Part shown: positions 9,986-19,782 of the stretch, in pieces
Layout: every line of letters begins with the position of its first letter
Numbering within the stretch: position 1 is the stretch's first letter
Source of the DNA: Armigeres subalbatus
Taxonomy: Eukaryota; Arthropoda; Insecta; Diptera; Culicidae
Assembly (NCBI RefSeq): GCF_024139115.2
Contig: NC_085140.1
Span: 316,141,259 to 316,205,258 of the forward strand
Length of the DNA: 64,000 bases
Direction of reading: 5' to 3'
The notes under the pieces: model-generated
Told to the model about the DNA's origin: nothing
What the model saw: the letters and a program-made list of their open reading frames with translations, nothing else
Databases searched by the model: none
Position numbers and translations under genes: made by a program

Positions 9986-10859
9986 CGCCATAGTTGACGT
10001 ACTTGAGTCATTCACCTCCAGCTTTTCACACTGGTCCGGCTTCATGCCACAATTCCGGGTACCGTGTCCAAAATAGCAACAGTTTGTGTACTGCGTGACA
10101 TAGCGGTTTACTGGCCTGTTACGCACTTAATCAACCTGGATGAATACCCGGACCTAGATCCTAGAAATTGGTGGAGGTGTGCTTCTTGTGTCGAACTCAT
10201 ATTTGTATACCTCGAGGAACACTGCAGTACCGAAATGTGCAGTTCAGGCCATTAGCAATTCGTTCGGCTTTGGGTGTAGTTCCAGCGGGTTGAAAACTAA
10301 ACGCCAGCAAAAAGCACGTCCGAACGTGCTGCTATCACAGATTGGTAAGCGTCCAAATGGAAACAAGATAAAACGCACACTCCTAGCGAAACGGGTTCGA
10401 TATTTGAAATAAAGTTTGACTGTTTTTATATGGCGGTAGGTCATTTTGCATTAAGCCGTTTGGTATAACGCCATTTGGCATAAGGTCGTTTGGTATGAAG
10501 GTCGTTTCGCATTATGTCGTTTGGCATAACGGCCGTTTGGCATAATGGTCATTTGGCATAATTGTTATGTAATCACCGATTTCGGAACTTATGCATAATA
10601 TGTTCAATTATTTATAATTATTATCGCTCAAACATTATAAGAGGGATGCTTTGAATTGTTTTGTTTTGATGTAAAGATTGTATCAAATCACTGCTCGAAT
10701 GATCATTAGTAGACTTCATGAAATTTTTATTATCTGCCTTTTCCACAGGTCTGGGTCAGCAGCAAGATTATCGATGACTAAGACAAACTACAAAAAACGG
10801 AAACACGAATAGCAAAATTTAAGTGTTCATGAGCAAAAACTATTTTATCAGTTATTTCG

Positions 10860-11690
10860 GCAGGAGATATAATCATCTCTTTGAAAGCACAATTTGTCGT
10901 GCATAAGTCTAAAAAGTATACGCTTCCTTTTTCAAAGCATGAATTTTCCCAGCATATGATAAAGGAAGACACAATTATTTTTTCAAATATTGCATTTGCC
11001 CAGCATAACACAAGGGAGAATATGGATGGTTATTATTCTCAAGGTATGCATTTATGGAATTAAAAGATAGGGAAAATATAATTACTTCTTTCAGAGGATG
11101 CATTTTTACTCGGCAAAAAGCAAGAGAGGATATGATTCATTTGTTCAATCAAGGCAATTACTCGGTTTAAGGCAAGGGAAGATATGCTCCCTTCTTTCAA
11201 AGGTTGCATTTGACCATCAGAAGGCAAAATACGACAAGGTTCCCTTATTCAATTCAGACATTTGCTCAGTTTAAGGCAATGGAAGATATTATCCCTTCTT
11301 TCAAAGGATGCGTTTGCCCATCAGAAAGCAAAAGACGATAGGGTTCCTGTTTTCAATTCAGGCATATGCTCGGTTAAAGACAAGGTAGAATATGATTCCT
11401 TTTTTTCAATGGATGCATTTGTCCGGCAGATGGCAGAAGACGCGGTTCCTTCTTCTGATTCAGGAATTTACTCGGTTTAAGACGAGGGAAGATATCATCC
11501 CTTCTTTCATAAGATGACAAAAGGTTAAGCAGAAGGCAAAAGATGATATAGTTCCCTCTTTCAATTAAAGCATTTGTTCAGTTCAATGCCAGGTAAGATA
11601 TGATCTTTTCTTTCAAAAAATGTATCTTCCCAGCAGACGGCTAGAGAAGATATAGTTCCTTCATTCAAGGAAGTCAAATGTCAAAACTTC
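10860..11690 (+). repeat. Tandem repeat of about 110-120 bp units
   Basis: Each unit has GGGAAGATAT, CCCTTCTTTCAA, AGGATGCATTTGCCC, CAGAAGGCAAAAG and TTCAATTCAGGCATTTGCTCGG in order; about seven diverged copies. The 72-codon frame at 11262-11480 is one reading of this array and is not a gene. Related units are at 54905-55080. Confidence 0.8.
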
Positions 11691-11699
11691 TTTTTTTTA

Positions 11700-12045
11700 C
11701 ATTCAAAATTGGGTTCCATTTGCTTGATTAATTTTCGAGTTATGCAAAAATTAGAGTTTCACTTGTATAGGAGGGGTCTAGTACTAGCATAGAAACATTT
11801 CCTGTCTTCAAAACACATAATAAATTTGGTTTAACTTGCTTCATTAGTTTGCGAGTTAAGCAGAAATATGTGTTCTATTTCTATGGGAGCCCCCACTTCT
11901 AGAGAAGTGAGGGGACACGAACCATCTTAAGAACCTTCCCGGCCTCAAAAACTTCCGCATACTAATTTTCACGTCGATCGGTTCAGTAGCTTCCGAGTCT
12001 ATAAGGGTCAGACAGACAGAAATTCATTTTTTACGTATATAGATT
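11700..12045 (-). mobile_element. Helentron-like 5' terminal segment
   Basis: On the minus strand it starts TATATACGTAAAAAATGAAT, followed by CTGTCTGTCTGACCCTTATA and GAACCGATCGACGTGAAAAT. This run of motifs is common at the 5' ends of non-autonomous Helitron/Helentron-like elements in insects. The 3' end was not found. Confidence 0.45.
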
Positions 12046-12215
12046 TGCCACGCCGTACAATCCTGTTTTCAATTATCATGTATTGCCCGTATGGTGGAAA
12101 CAAGCTAAATTGATCGACAAATCTTATCAATAACACAGTTGAAATAACAATTATGCCAAATTTCCTTATGCCAAACGGCCTAATGACTTTATGTCAAACG
12201 GGATACAATCTTTTT

Positions 12216-12379
12216 ATAGTTACTATTGAAAAAAAAGGATTATCATGCGCTTATTTATATCTCTATCGTTTACCATTTTAATCAACTTATCTTTTGGAAT
12301 ATTTTAATCTACATAATCATGTTGTCTAGTCAATGAGAACGCAAGCCACGTTCTTAGATTCATACGCCCAATCAGCGAC
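12216..12379. other. AT-rich spacer
   Basis: Nothing recognised. Confidence 0.4.
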
Positions 12380-12437
12380 TGTTAGATTTTCCTAAAATTT
12401 TGTACAAAAACATACCAAAACCTGTAAATGCATATGG

Positions 12438-14821
12438 CAGGCCTGGTAGCGGGTCACTTTTTAGTGACTTGGTCACTTTTTTCGAGCAAGTCACTAAAAA
12501 GTCTCTTTTTTCGAAATCAAGTCTCTAAAGTTACTTTTTCTCACAAAAAAAAATCACTATTTTCAACTATTTTGAAACTATTCACTAAGATTTTTTTTTG
12601 AAAGCTTCTCGGATGATGCTCGTCGGATGATGCTTTGTTCATGGCGGAAATGAAATTACGGATCTTGGAAAAATGATCGCTCTGAAACTTCGCCAGCCAT
12701 TTAACTCGCTGCTCTTATTGGCATTTCACCAGTTGCTAATTGTGTTTTACGTCACAATTTTTAAATTGGTATACATTCATGCATGCTTCACCGTGCGGTA
12801 AGACGCGCGGTTTCAAAGCAAGACCATACTGAGGGTGGCTGGGTTTGATTCCCGGTGCCGGTCTAGGCAATTTTCGGATTGGAAATTGTCTCGACTTCCC
12901 TGGGCATAAAAGTATCATCGTGCTAGCCTCATGATATACGAATGCAAAAATGGTAACTTGGCTTAGTAACCTCGCAGTTAATAACTGTGGAAGTGCTTAA
13001 TGAACACTAAGTTGCGAGGCGGCTCTGTCCCAGTGTGGGGATGTAATGCCAATAAGAAGAAGAAGATACAGTCATGCAAGCAGGAGACCTGCCGATTTCG
13101 ATTTTTTTATACTGAAACTTACTTTGTACAGTAGGGGAAGGTGCGGAACTTGATTCCTTGGGAGACTTGATTCTCCCCTGCTTTACCGAGAACTAAAGTA
13201 GGATTGTTATAGCGTATTTTTATAACAGATCCTCTAGACAAGTGATCGTTATGTGACGAGTTATTTTTTTGAATGGCAACATTATTTACTCTATTAATTA
13301 CTTTGAAACAAAATTTGAACAACTTCTCCCAATAATGACCAAATGCTATCATTTTTTCTCAGCATAAAGCCATAAATATGCTAAATGATCTTCACTGATA
13401 GAAATGCCAACATTCTACCACAATTTAAGGATTTTGAGTTGTTGCCTCAATATGAGGAGACTGATGATCCCTCATTAGTCATCCATACAAAAATTGGCGA
13501 AAAAATTCAAGAAAATATAAATTGTTCTCAAGCGGCTAATTTTTTGTACATTAACAGATGTGATAAAGGGTTTGCTCTAAAAAAATATTGATTGAGTAGA
13601 TAAATATAATAGAAAGGGGATCTAGTCTCCCTATTTTTAAAGATTGCATGCGCTGTCGAATTTCATAGCAAAAATCGTTCATGAATATGCACAGCAAGTC
13701 GGATAATTTGCGCATTTTAGAGAAAAAATATTTAAAAGTTCAGAGATCATGGTCCTGCATTACAGGCAGGAGGTCGAGCGTTCAACCTCGTTGTACATGA
13801 ATCTTCAATTTTTTTGTTTCGTTTTCTACCAAAAACAATCCGTACTGTTGTTTCTTTTGCCCTAAAAATTACAAAACTTCCATGACACCTATGACAAATC
13901 GTAGAGTTCTTTGCATCTCTCTTAACCTTCGGAGACTCGCGCCGTTGTAAAAAGTACAACAGGTTCGAAAAAAGCACGCTTCTCGTTCACAACACATGCG
14001 GGACTGCGTGAGCGGTCCAGGATGAAGCGAGTCCCGGAAGGTTAAGTAGGTGTTCGGCTAAACCAGGGATCATAATTTTCACTCATTCTCACGACACGAG
14101 AAGAGAATGCTCATTCACGCAGATTTTCGCCGAAAAATACTTTTTTGGGGAAGAAAAACAGGTCTTATGAGTGATAACCATGTTTCGCCACTTCCAGTGG
14201 CGTAAATATTTGATTTGCTTGCAAGACTACTCAAAGTTCCTGCTTTTGACTGATATTGAGTAAAATTTCCGTGGGTTTAAAAGAGAGCCCTAGTAGCGCA
14301 GTTCAGATCGATTCAGTTGCAGCAACTCCAATGTGACTGAATTTGGTCGCATATGAGTCACAGTAACTTGTATGTGACAAGTGTGCTACTCGGGAGGGTA
14401 TTCAGAGTTTGTAGAAATAGATAACAAATTTTTCAAACTTGTATACAAGTGCGAAAAAACGGATTCGGTTGGCAGCCCCACAGAAAAGTGATGATTTTCG
14501 CTTTGTTCTCGATCATTATAAAATTTATCATGAAGTTCTGAGTTCGTTCTAAGAGAAAAGAGTGGTAGTGAAAGATGTTTTCCGAAAAAAAAATCACCTT
14601 CGACCCAAAAACGCTTGATTTCATCTCATCGAACTTGGAACTAAAAGTCACTATAGTGATGAACTTTGTTAATCTTAAAAATCACTCTAATAAAGAATCA
14701 AAAAAAAAGTCACTATTTGGTCACTTTTTTTGCAACTGAAAGGCACTATTTGATTCCTTTTTTCGTCAGGTCTGGTCACTAAAGTCACTATTTTAAGCGT
14801 CGTCCGTCGCAACCAACCCTG
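12438..14821. mobile_element. Inner TIR element with GTCACTTTTTAGTGAC subterminal repeats
   Basis: The ends CAGGCCTGGTAGCGGGTCAC and, on the other strand, CAGGGTTGGTTGCGACGGAC are followed on both sides by clusters of GTGACT/AGTCAC (12455-12545 and 14640-14800). CAGGGTTG starts are usual in hAT elements, but the flanking octamers (GCATATGG, AATGGACA) do not match, so the class is unproven. Inside are Feilai copy 2, a tRNA-like scrap at 13750-13790 and no transposase. Confidence 0.6.
12787..13065 (+). mobile_element. Feilai: Feilai-type SINE, copy 2
   Basis: Same head, body and (AAG)n tail as copy 1. Flanked by a diverged 16-bp direct repeat, ATACATTCATGCATGC at 12771-12786 and ATACAGTCATGCAAGC at 13066-13081 (two mismatches), so it is older than copy 1. 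Confidence 0.88.
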
Positions 14822-15051
14822 AATGGACAAATGCGAAATTGTTAGATTCTTATGCAAAAATGTAACATCTCAAACAAATATTGTAGGGAAGCTTTCAAAA
14901 TTGTAAAGTTTCATACAATATTTGCATAAGAATCTAGTATTTTCGCATATGCCCAGTTCTTATACACGTTTTGGTAGGTTTTTATACGGAATTTATAGAA
15001 CATCTAACAATCACAATGAGTGTATAAGAAGAAAATAATAAATAGCTCTAT

Positions 15052-15250
15052 CACGCAAAAACAAGCGTTCATGAATTCGTGAACTAACAAGTTCATGGTG
15101 TATTTTTTCGTGAACAACAGCCACGGATTCGGGAACACAGTCACGTTTTCTGGAACGTTCTGGAAAACGTGACTGGTGTTCCCAAATCCATGAATTAAAT
15201 CACGGTGTATTTTTGCTGGTTCACGAATTCGGGAACGCTTTTTTTGCGTG
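15052..15250. mobile_element. TA-flanked MITE with eight TTCnnGAA sites
   Basis: Left end CACGCAAAAACAAGCGTTC and, on the other strand, right end CACGCAAAAAAAGCGTTC; TA at 15049-15050 (one base short of the repeat) and 15251-15252. The centre is a palindrome, GTCACGTTTTC ... GAAAACGTGAC. The sequence contains eight matches to TTCnnGAA. A 50-bp deletion relative is at 17128-17177. Confidence 0.85.
15148..15165. promoter_or_regulatory. Perfect four-unit heat-shock-element-like sequence inside the MITE
   Basis: TTCTGGAACGTTCTGGAA reads TTC-nn-GAA-nn-TTC-nn-GAA with canonical phasing for a heat shock factor trimer. Whether it is bound is unknown; the palindromic nature of the MITE could also create such a motif without function. 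Confidence 0.5.
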
Positions 15251-15365
15251 TACTCTCGACACTACTCCTTCATTCTTGCAGCAATTTGTTCAATTTGTTT
15301 ATTATAATTTCTGACGGGTTTATAGAATACTTAATCATATAAAAATTACGATTGAAAAGTTAACG

Positions 15366-15796
15366 GGCTTGGTGGTCATATGGCTACCACTTCTGCCTCA
15401 TACGCAGTGTTGGTAAAATCATTCATAAAACTCAATCACTGAACGTTACCGCGCGAACTAACTCATTTACAAATTTAAAATAATGCCCATTTCCAAAAAA
15501 AAAACATTTCGCTCTAAAAAGTGTTTAATCAATTTGGGGGCAATTTATTGTTTACACACGCAAGAGTTGTTCTATGTGTTGAACGTTAATTTACAGTTAT
15601 TTTACGAGGGAGAACAAAAGAAAACCTACGATGATTCAAATGGATGATTCAACTCATCCATGATTTTTTTGGTGCTGAGTTACGTTTCAACTCACGCGTG
15701 ATTTGATTCGTTCATGAGTTTTGAGATTTTGAGTTTTACCCAACACTGCTCATACGCAGGAGATTGTGGATTCAATCCCAGGCCCGTTGCATTAAA
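15366..15796 (+). mobile_element. tRNA-derived SINE head split by a hAT MITE
   Basis: The head GGGCTTGGTGGTCATATGGC runs to CTCATACG at 15404, is interrupted by the MITE 15405-15748, and resumes after a second CTCATACG at 15757 with CAGGAGATTGTGGATTCAATCCCAG in two pieces. It ends at about 15796 in an A-rich run, right at the start of a second copy. Confidence 0.85.
15405..15748. mobile_element. hAT-type MITE (CAGTGTTGG), copy 1
   Basis: Ends CAGTGTTGGTAAAATC and, on the other strand, CAGTGTTGGGTAAAACTC; an exact 8-bp direct repeat CTCATACG stands at 15397-15404 and 15749-15756. An 8-bp duplication is the mark of hAT transposition. It carries no transposase. Copy 2 is at 24004-24398. Confidence 0.95.
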
Positions 15797-16050
15797 AAAT
15801 AACGGGCTTGGTAGTCCTGGTTTCTGCTTCTGCCTCATACGTAATGGGTTCAATCCGAGGTCCGTTCCACTCTTCTACTTTGTAACTTTCTCTATATTTC
15901 TTATGTTCTAGCAATCGCTAGAACTGAAAATGGACTTCAATACCGTTTCCATTTCTATTCTATAGCTTCAACTCGACTATTCCAGGAGTAGCTGGTGGAA
16001 TAGAAGATGAACTACAAAGCTCGTTTCCTACATCCAATTAGAAATTCCAT
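15797..16050 (+). mobile_element. tRNA-derived SINE, second of a head-to-tail pair
   Basis: Head TAACGGGCTTGGTAGTCC and B box GGTTCAATCC, then the body TCTAGCAATCGCTAGAACTG shared with the 1847 copy. It follows the split copy with no spacer. The 3' end is uncertain. Confidence 0.75.
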
Positions 16051-16740
16051 AAGTTTGTTTCTCCTAGTGTGTTATACACGTTTTGCTACCAGCCCTGCTC
16101 ATCATTGGGTCAAGAGTTCAAGAGCTTCAGTCATCTCTCGGTGGAAAATGCTGTGTCAACATCTTCACCATTCGGTTGCAGCAACGCAACGCATTACCAA
16201 ATTACTCCAATTCAAACGGGGTGGATCCCGCCCTACATTTGCATCAGCAGTACCGCTCATCTGCCGCCGAAGCGTTGCAATATACGATGCTGGCGCATTG
16301 CGATGCTGGCCCAATTTGTCCCAATTTGTTTGCCCAAAAACAGCTTAATCGCACTTCCTCTCACTCAATTAGCGCGAACCGAAATTATTCCGGTTCACAA
16401 AACGGTCCCATTTCGCCCCCGGCCTCCGCCGAAGCTGGCCCCGCCCGCCATCCGACGGGCGCCCTATTGCGGCTGGATTGCTGTACCTTACCACTAACTC
16501 CATTAGAGAGTGGCAACAACAATCGGATTGAGCCGAATTAATGTGCCACAAATAAACATGCTTATTACTGGGGCTGACTTGCCTCTTGCTCGCAACGCAA
16601 CATCATTGCCGCCATAAAGCAAATGAACGGGTTGGAAAAGCAAACCCTCTCATCGGGCGGCGGCATTGGGCCACTAAGAGATGGAAGCTCCTCGTTGGAT
16701 TCGCTGGATTGAACGGCTAACATGTGGAATGAGGAGTAGG
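16051..16740. other. GC-richer unique segment
   Basis: Three overlapping frames of 113, 142 and 152 codons are open in this stretch at once, which reflects few AT-rich stops rather than a gene. It has no domain and no splice-site pattern that I can defend. The clean, repeat-free character would fit a conserved non-coding or intronic segment. Confidence 0.4.
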
Positions 16741-19700
16741 TGCTTACTTGCTTTGATTATTCAAGTCATGTTTTTCTTACGCATTCACTTCTTGGGTCCA
16801 TTCTGTGCGTCACATCGTCATCGGTTAAAGACTGTTCATGTATGATTATTTTTATGATTATGATGTTATTGCCATACTATCAATGTAGCAACAAAGTCAG
16901 AAGGTGGAGGACAGATAGTTATTGTTATGAATGGTTGAACAACTTGATGCTAATTTAAGTCATTGTATTTTAGATACTGGTTTGTGCATGATGATGTGGC
17001 TGGTTTTATATGAAAGCAACCAAATTAAGTACTGTCGAACATTCATTTAAGTTTTGTTTTTAAATTTTAATATAAAGTTGTCAAATGGTTAAGTTATTGC
17101 TGTTGTTTTATATATTGTTCTTTTACTCGCAAAAAAGCGCAAAAAAGTTCATTATTCACGAACGCTTTTTCTGCGTGTATAGAATTGCCTTTTCCCGTTT
17201 CTGGCGGCTCAATTGATAATTCCACCAGAGCGTCAAGGCCCCAGTACCTAATGAAAAATATGCATTTTGGCTTATATCTCTTAGATTATTTGGCTTATTT
17301 TGAAACTAATGAGAAGTGAAAAGTAATTATTTATTTACAGCATTTCAAGCTAATATTAAATCATGTGTTCATTATTCTCAAATCCCAAGAGACTCGCAAA
17401 TATCATAATTACAGCACAGTAGAAAAGTGTCAAAACCAGTTAGACACGCATCAATTTTTGATGAACTCTTCTTCGCATCAAGAGTGCCATTAACTTCTGC
17501 CAGTTCAAATCGATACTGAATCTGAGCTTCGAAAAAAAAATCAGTTCCTTCAGCTTCCAGACGAACCCTCGTTCCTTTCAGGGTCGAGGCATTTCTCCCG
17601 GACACAAGTGAGACAGATTTACGGGTTCAATACGAGAAAATTGACACTGATTCCCATTCATACATGCATGTACCGACTAGTGGCAGCAGAGCCAGAATCA
17701 CAATTCAGTTTCATACATACATAGTTTCACCTTTCTCCTTCACCATGGTAGGTCGTCTGCTTCGATCCGGGTCCTGTATCGCATACCACAGTCGCATCGA
17801 ACAACGGCGAACCGAAAGGCATTTTCGGTGTGAATAATTTAGAGCAGTTCCATTTTCCAGTCGGTTTTACATTATAGGTTCTTGTACTTGGTAGGAACGA
17901 AATGGTTTGCCCTCTCCCTACGTCGTATTCTGGATGTAGGACGGAAAAACTTCTCGAACAGAAGTACCAAGTGCTCGGTACACGAGTAGATACATCACGT
18001 CCTCAAAGTGGCAGAACGATGTTGGCTCAAGCTAAATTACGTTCCCGACTATGAGGACGACGACATCGGATCGGAGCGAAAAAGGCAGAGAAAGGGCTCG
18101 AGGGCAAGGCGGCAGACCTGTTTTATTATTAATGCAGCAATCAAACATGAAATTCTGCTGCCAACGTCGATTTTTTCTTTTCCGCCGACTGACTGACTGA
18201 CTGGCTGGGGTTTTCACCCTGATTTGCGACGAGTCTGGAAGAGCAAGGGAACAAACTGCCCCAGGAAGTCGTGCAGCAGCAGCTAAAGCAACATTGTGGA
18301 GGCCAAGTCAGCTGATGACGGTGTTGATGGCGATAATAAGGAATGACAGGGTGTCGCTTGGTCTAAACGGACCAATTTACCGAATCGGCAGTGAACCCAA
18401 CCAAGAACGACTGAAGACGATAAACGGCCGACGACGGTCAGTTCGTTTAACGAGTCCTCACAGATCATAGCGTACTAAGTTGAACGCTGTTAATACCGTC
18501 ATTTGGTGGGGTCTCAATTTATGCTGCCCATTTCGTTGGGATATTCTCGCTAGATGGTGATATCGACTCAGCACCGAAAGGTCATCGTTTCATTCGTTTT
18601 ATTTTTAAGGAAGATTATCTTCACTCAGTTCGATTAACTGTCCAAATGGCAATTTTTCAACCAACCTAGTCATACTGATTTTTTTTGACGAAATAAGTTC
18701 GTTTGCAACATTTGTTACGATCGCTCAATGCTGGTTTATGTTTCAGAGGAAAGACGCAATCTCTGCTAGGTGAATCGATTGATGTTTTTCGCATAATGAC
18801 CACTCATGGCAGGCATAGCCCGGACTGGCGATGAATGCTCACATCGCGCGAAGCCATGTACCGTAGCGTAGGTTCGGAAATGTGAATCAAATCCAATGCT
18901 TGACCTTGATCGTACCACCTATATATGAGAAACAGGAAGAAACATTGATGAATGAAAAAATCGTGCCGAAAACGGAGGCATGATTTATGACGGTGATATT
19001 AAGTGGAATTAGAAATGTTTTCTCGGTGAGTGGCATTTATGATGGTTGGAATCTTTAGTGCTTATCATATTTTGATGGTTTTACGAGTGGGTTTTTCGCA
19101 AACATTAATCCCATAACTTGTGGCGCTTCAAGCGATCGTTTCACGAGATATTTTGATGAATGCCAATCCTATTTAAGCGCAATGATTTCTGGTGCTATTA
19201 AAACGTAATATTTATGTCATAACGTTTGCATGCTAATCATGGTCATCATTGCTATGATTAACAGCTATTTTATTATTTATTCTGCGAAACTATATTAACA
19301 TGAACCTGGACTTCATATCATAACTCATATGTTCATCCTAAGAAAAACAAAGCAATGAAAAACAATTTTATTTGTTGTTTATTTTTGTGATTTTTTCTAG
19401 CAGTGAGCACGTATGTTAGCAAAAATAATCAACGAAATTGGTGGTGTATTTCTTTTATTCACGAGATAAATAGACGAGAAAGGGGACAGTTCCCCTTCAT
19501 AAACAAAACGAGAAAACAAGCTATCTTCTATTTGAATTCACTCAAGGTGAAAGCATGGAAACATCCTAAATACAAGGTAGCTGAAAATATTCCAAGTAAG
19601 ATTAAGAATTTTTACTCGTTAGCAATATAAAAATGTAAATCTTAGTCTTCAAGGCCTTTATAAAACCAAAATTGTTCTCTGGGATGTCCTTAAAAAAGCC

Positions 19701-19782
19701 AGCCCTAATATTTTTTCATTAACTATTCATTAGCTTCAAAGCTATCAGTCAATGTGTTTTGAAATGGTTTTGTCCCACAGTA
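16741..19782. other. Long mostly unique stretch
   Basis: It holds only a 50-bp relic of the 15.05-kb MITE at 17128-17177 (GCAAAAAAGCG ... CGAACGCTTTTTCTGCGTG followed by TA) and a (GACT)4 run at 18187-18203. Frames are all under 76 codons. No gene recognised. Confidence 0.5.

Larger units (their letters stand above)
10435..12215. mobile_element. Composite repeat element bounded by inverted TTTGGCATAA arrays
   Basis: Left: 10435-10562 is a 16-17 bp minisatellite, GCCGTTTGGCATAANG. Right: 12150-12212 is the same unit in the opposite orientation (TTATGCCAAACGGCCTAATG). Between them is a tandem array (10860-11690) and a stretch at 11700-12045 that resembles the 5' part of Helentron-like elements on the minus strand. 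The unit TTTGGCTTAAGGTCATT and the array motif also occur together in the element at 53.9-55.3 kb, so the parts belong to one family. Confidence 0.6.
12380..15009. mobile_element. Outer TIR element (TGTTAGAT ends) split by an inner element
   Basis: The left end TGTTAGATTTTCCTAAAATT with ATACCAAAACC matches the complement of 14940-15009 (TGTTAGATGTTCTATAAATT with CTACCAAAACG). Only about 60 bp of it precede and about 190 bp follow the inner element at 12438-14821, so it is a short MITE-like host of about 250 bp. Its target duplication is unclear. Confidence 0.6.

Noticed and set aside
12438..12445. 8-bp target duplication for the 12.4-14.8 kb element
   Set aside because: The flanking octamers GCATATGG and AATGGACA do not match in any register that keeps the inverted ends, so no hAT duplication is claimed.
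16007..16541. Three overlapping frames of 113-152 codons
   Set aside because: All three phases are open at once, the first part is SINE, and no domain or codon pattern favours any of them.
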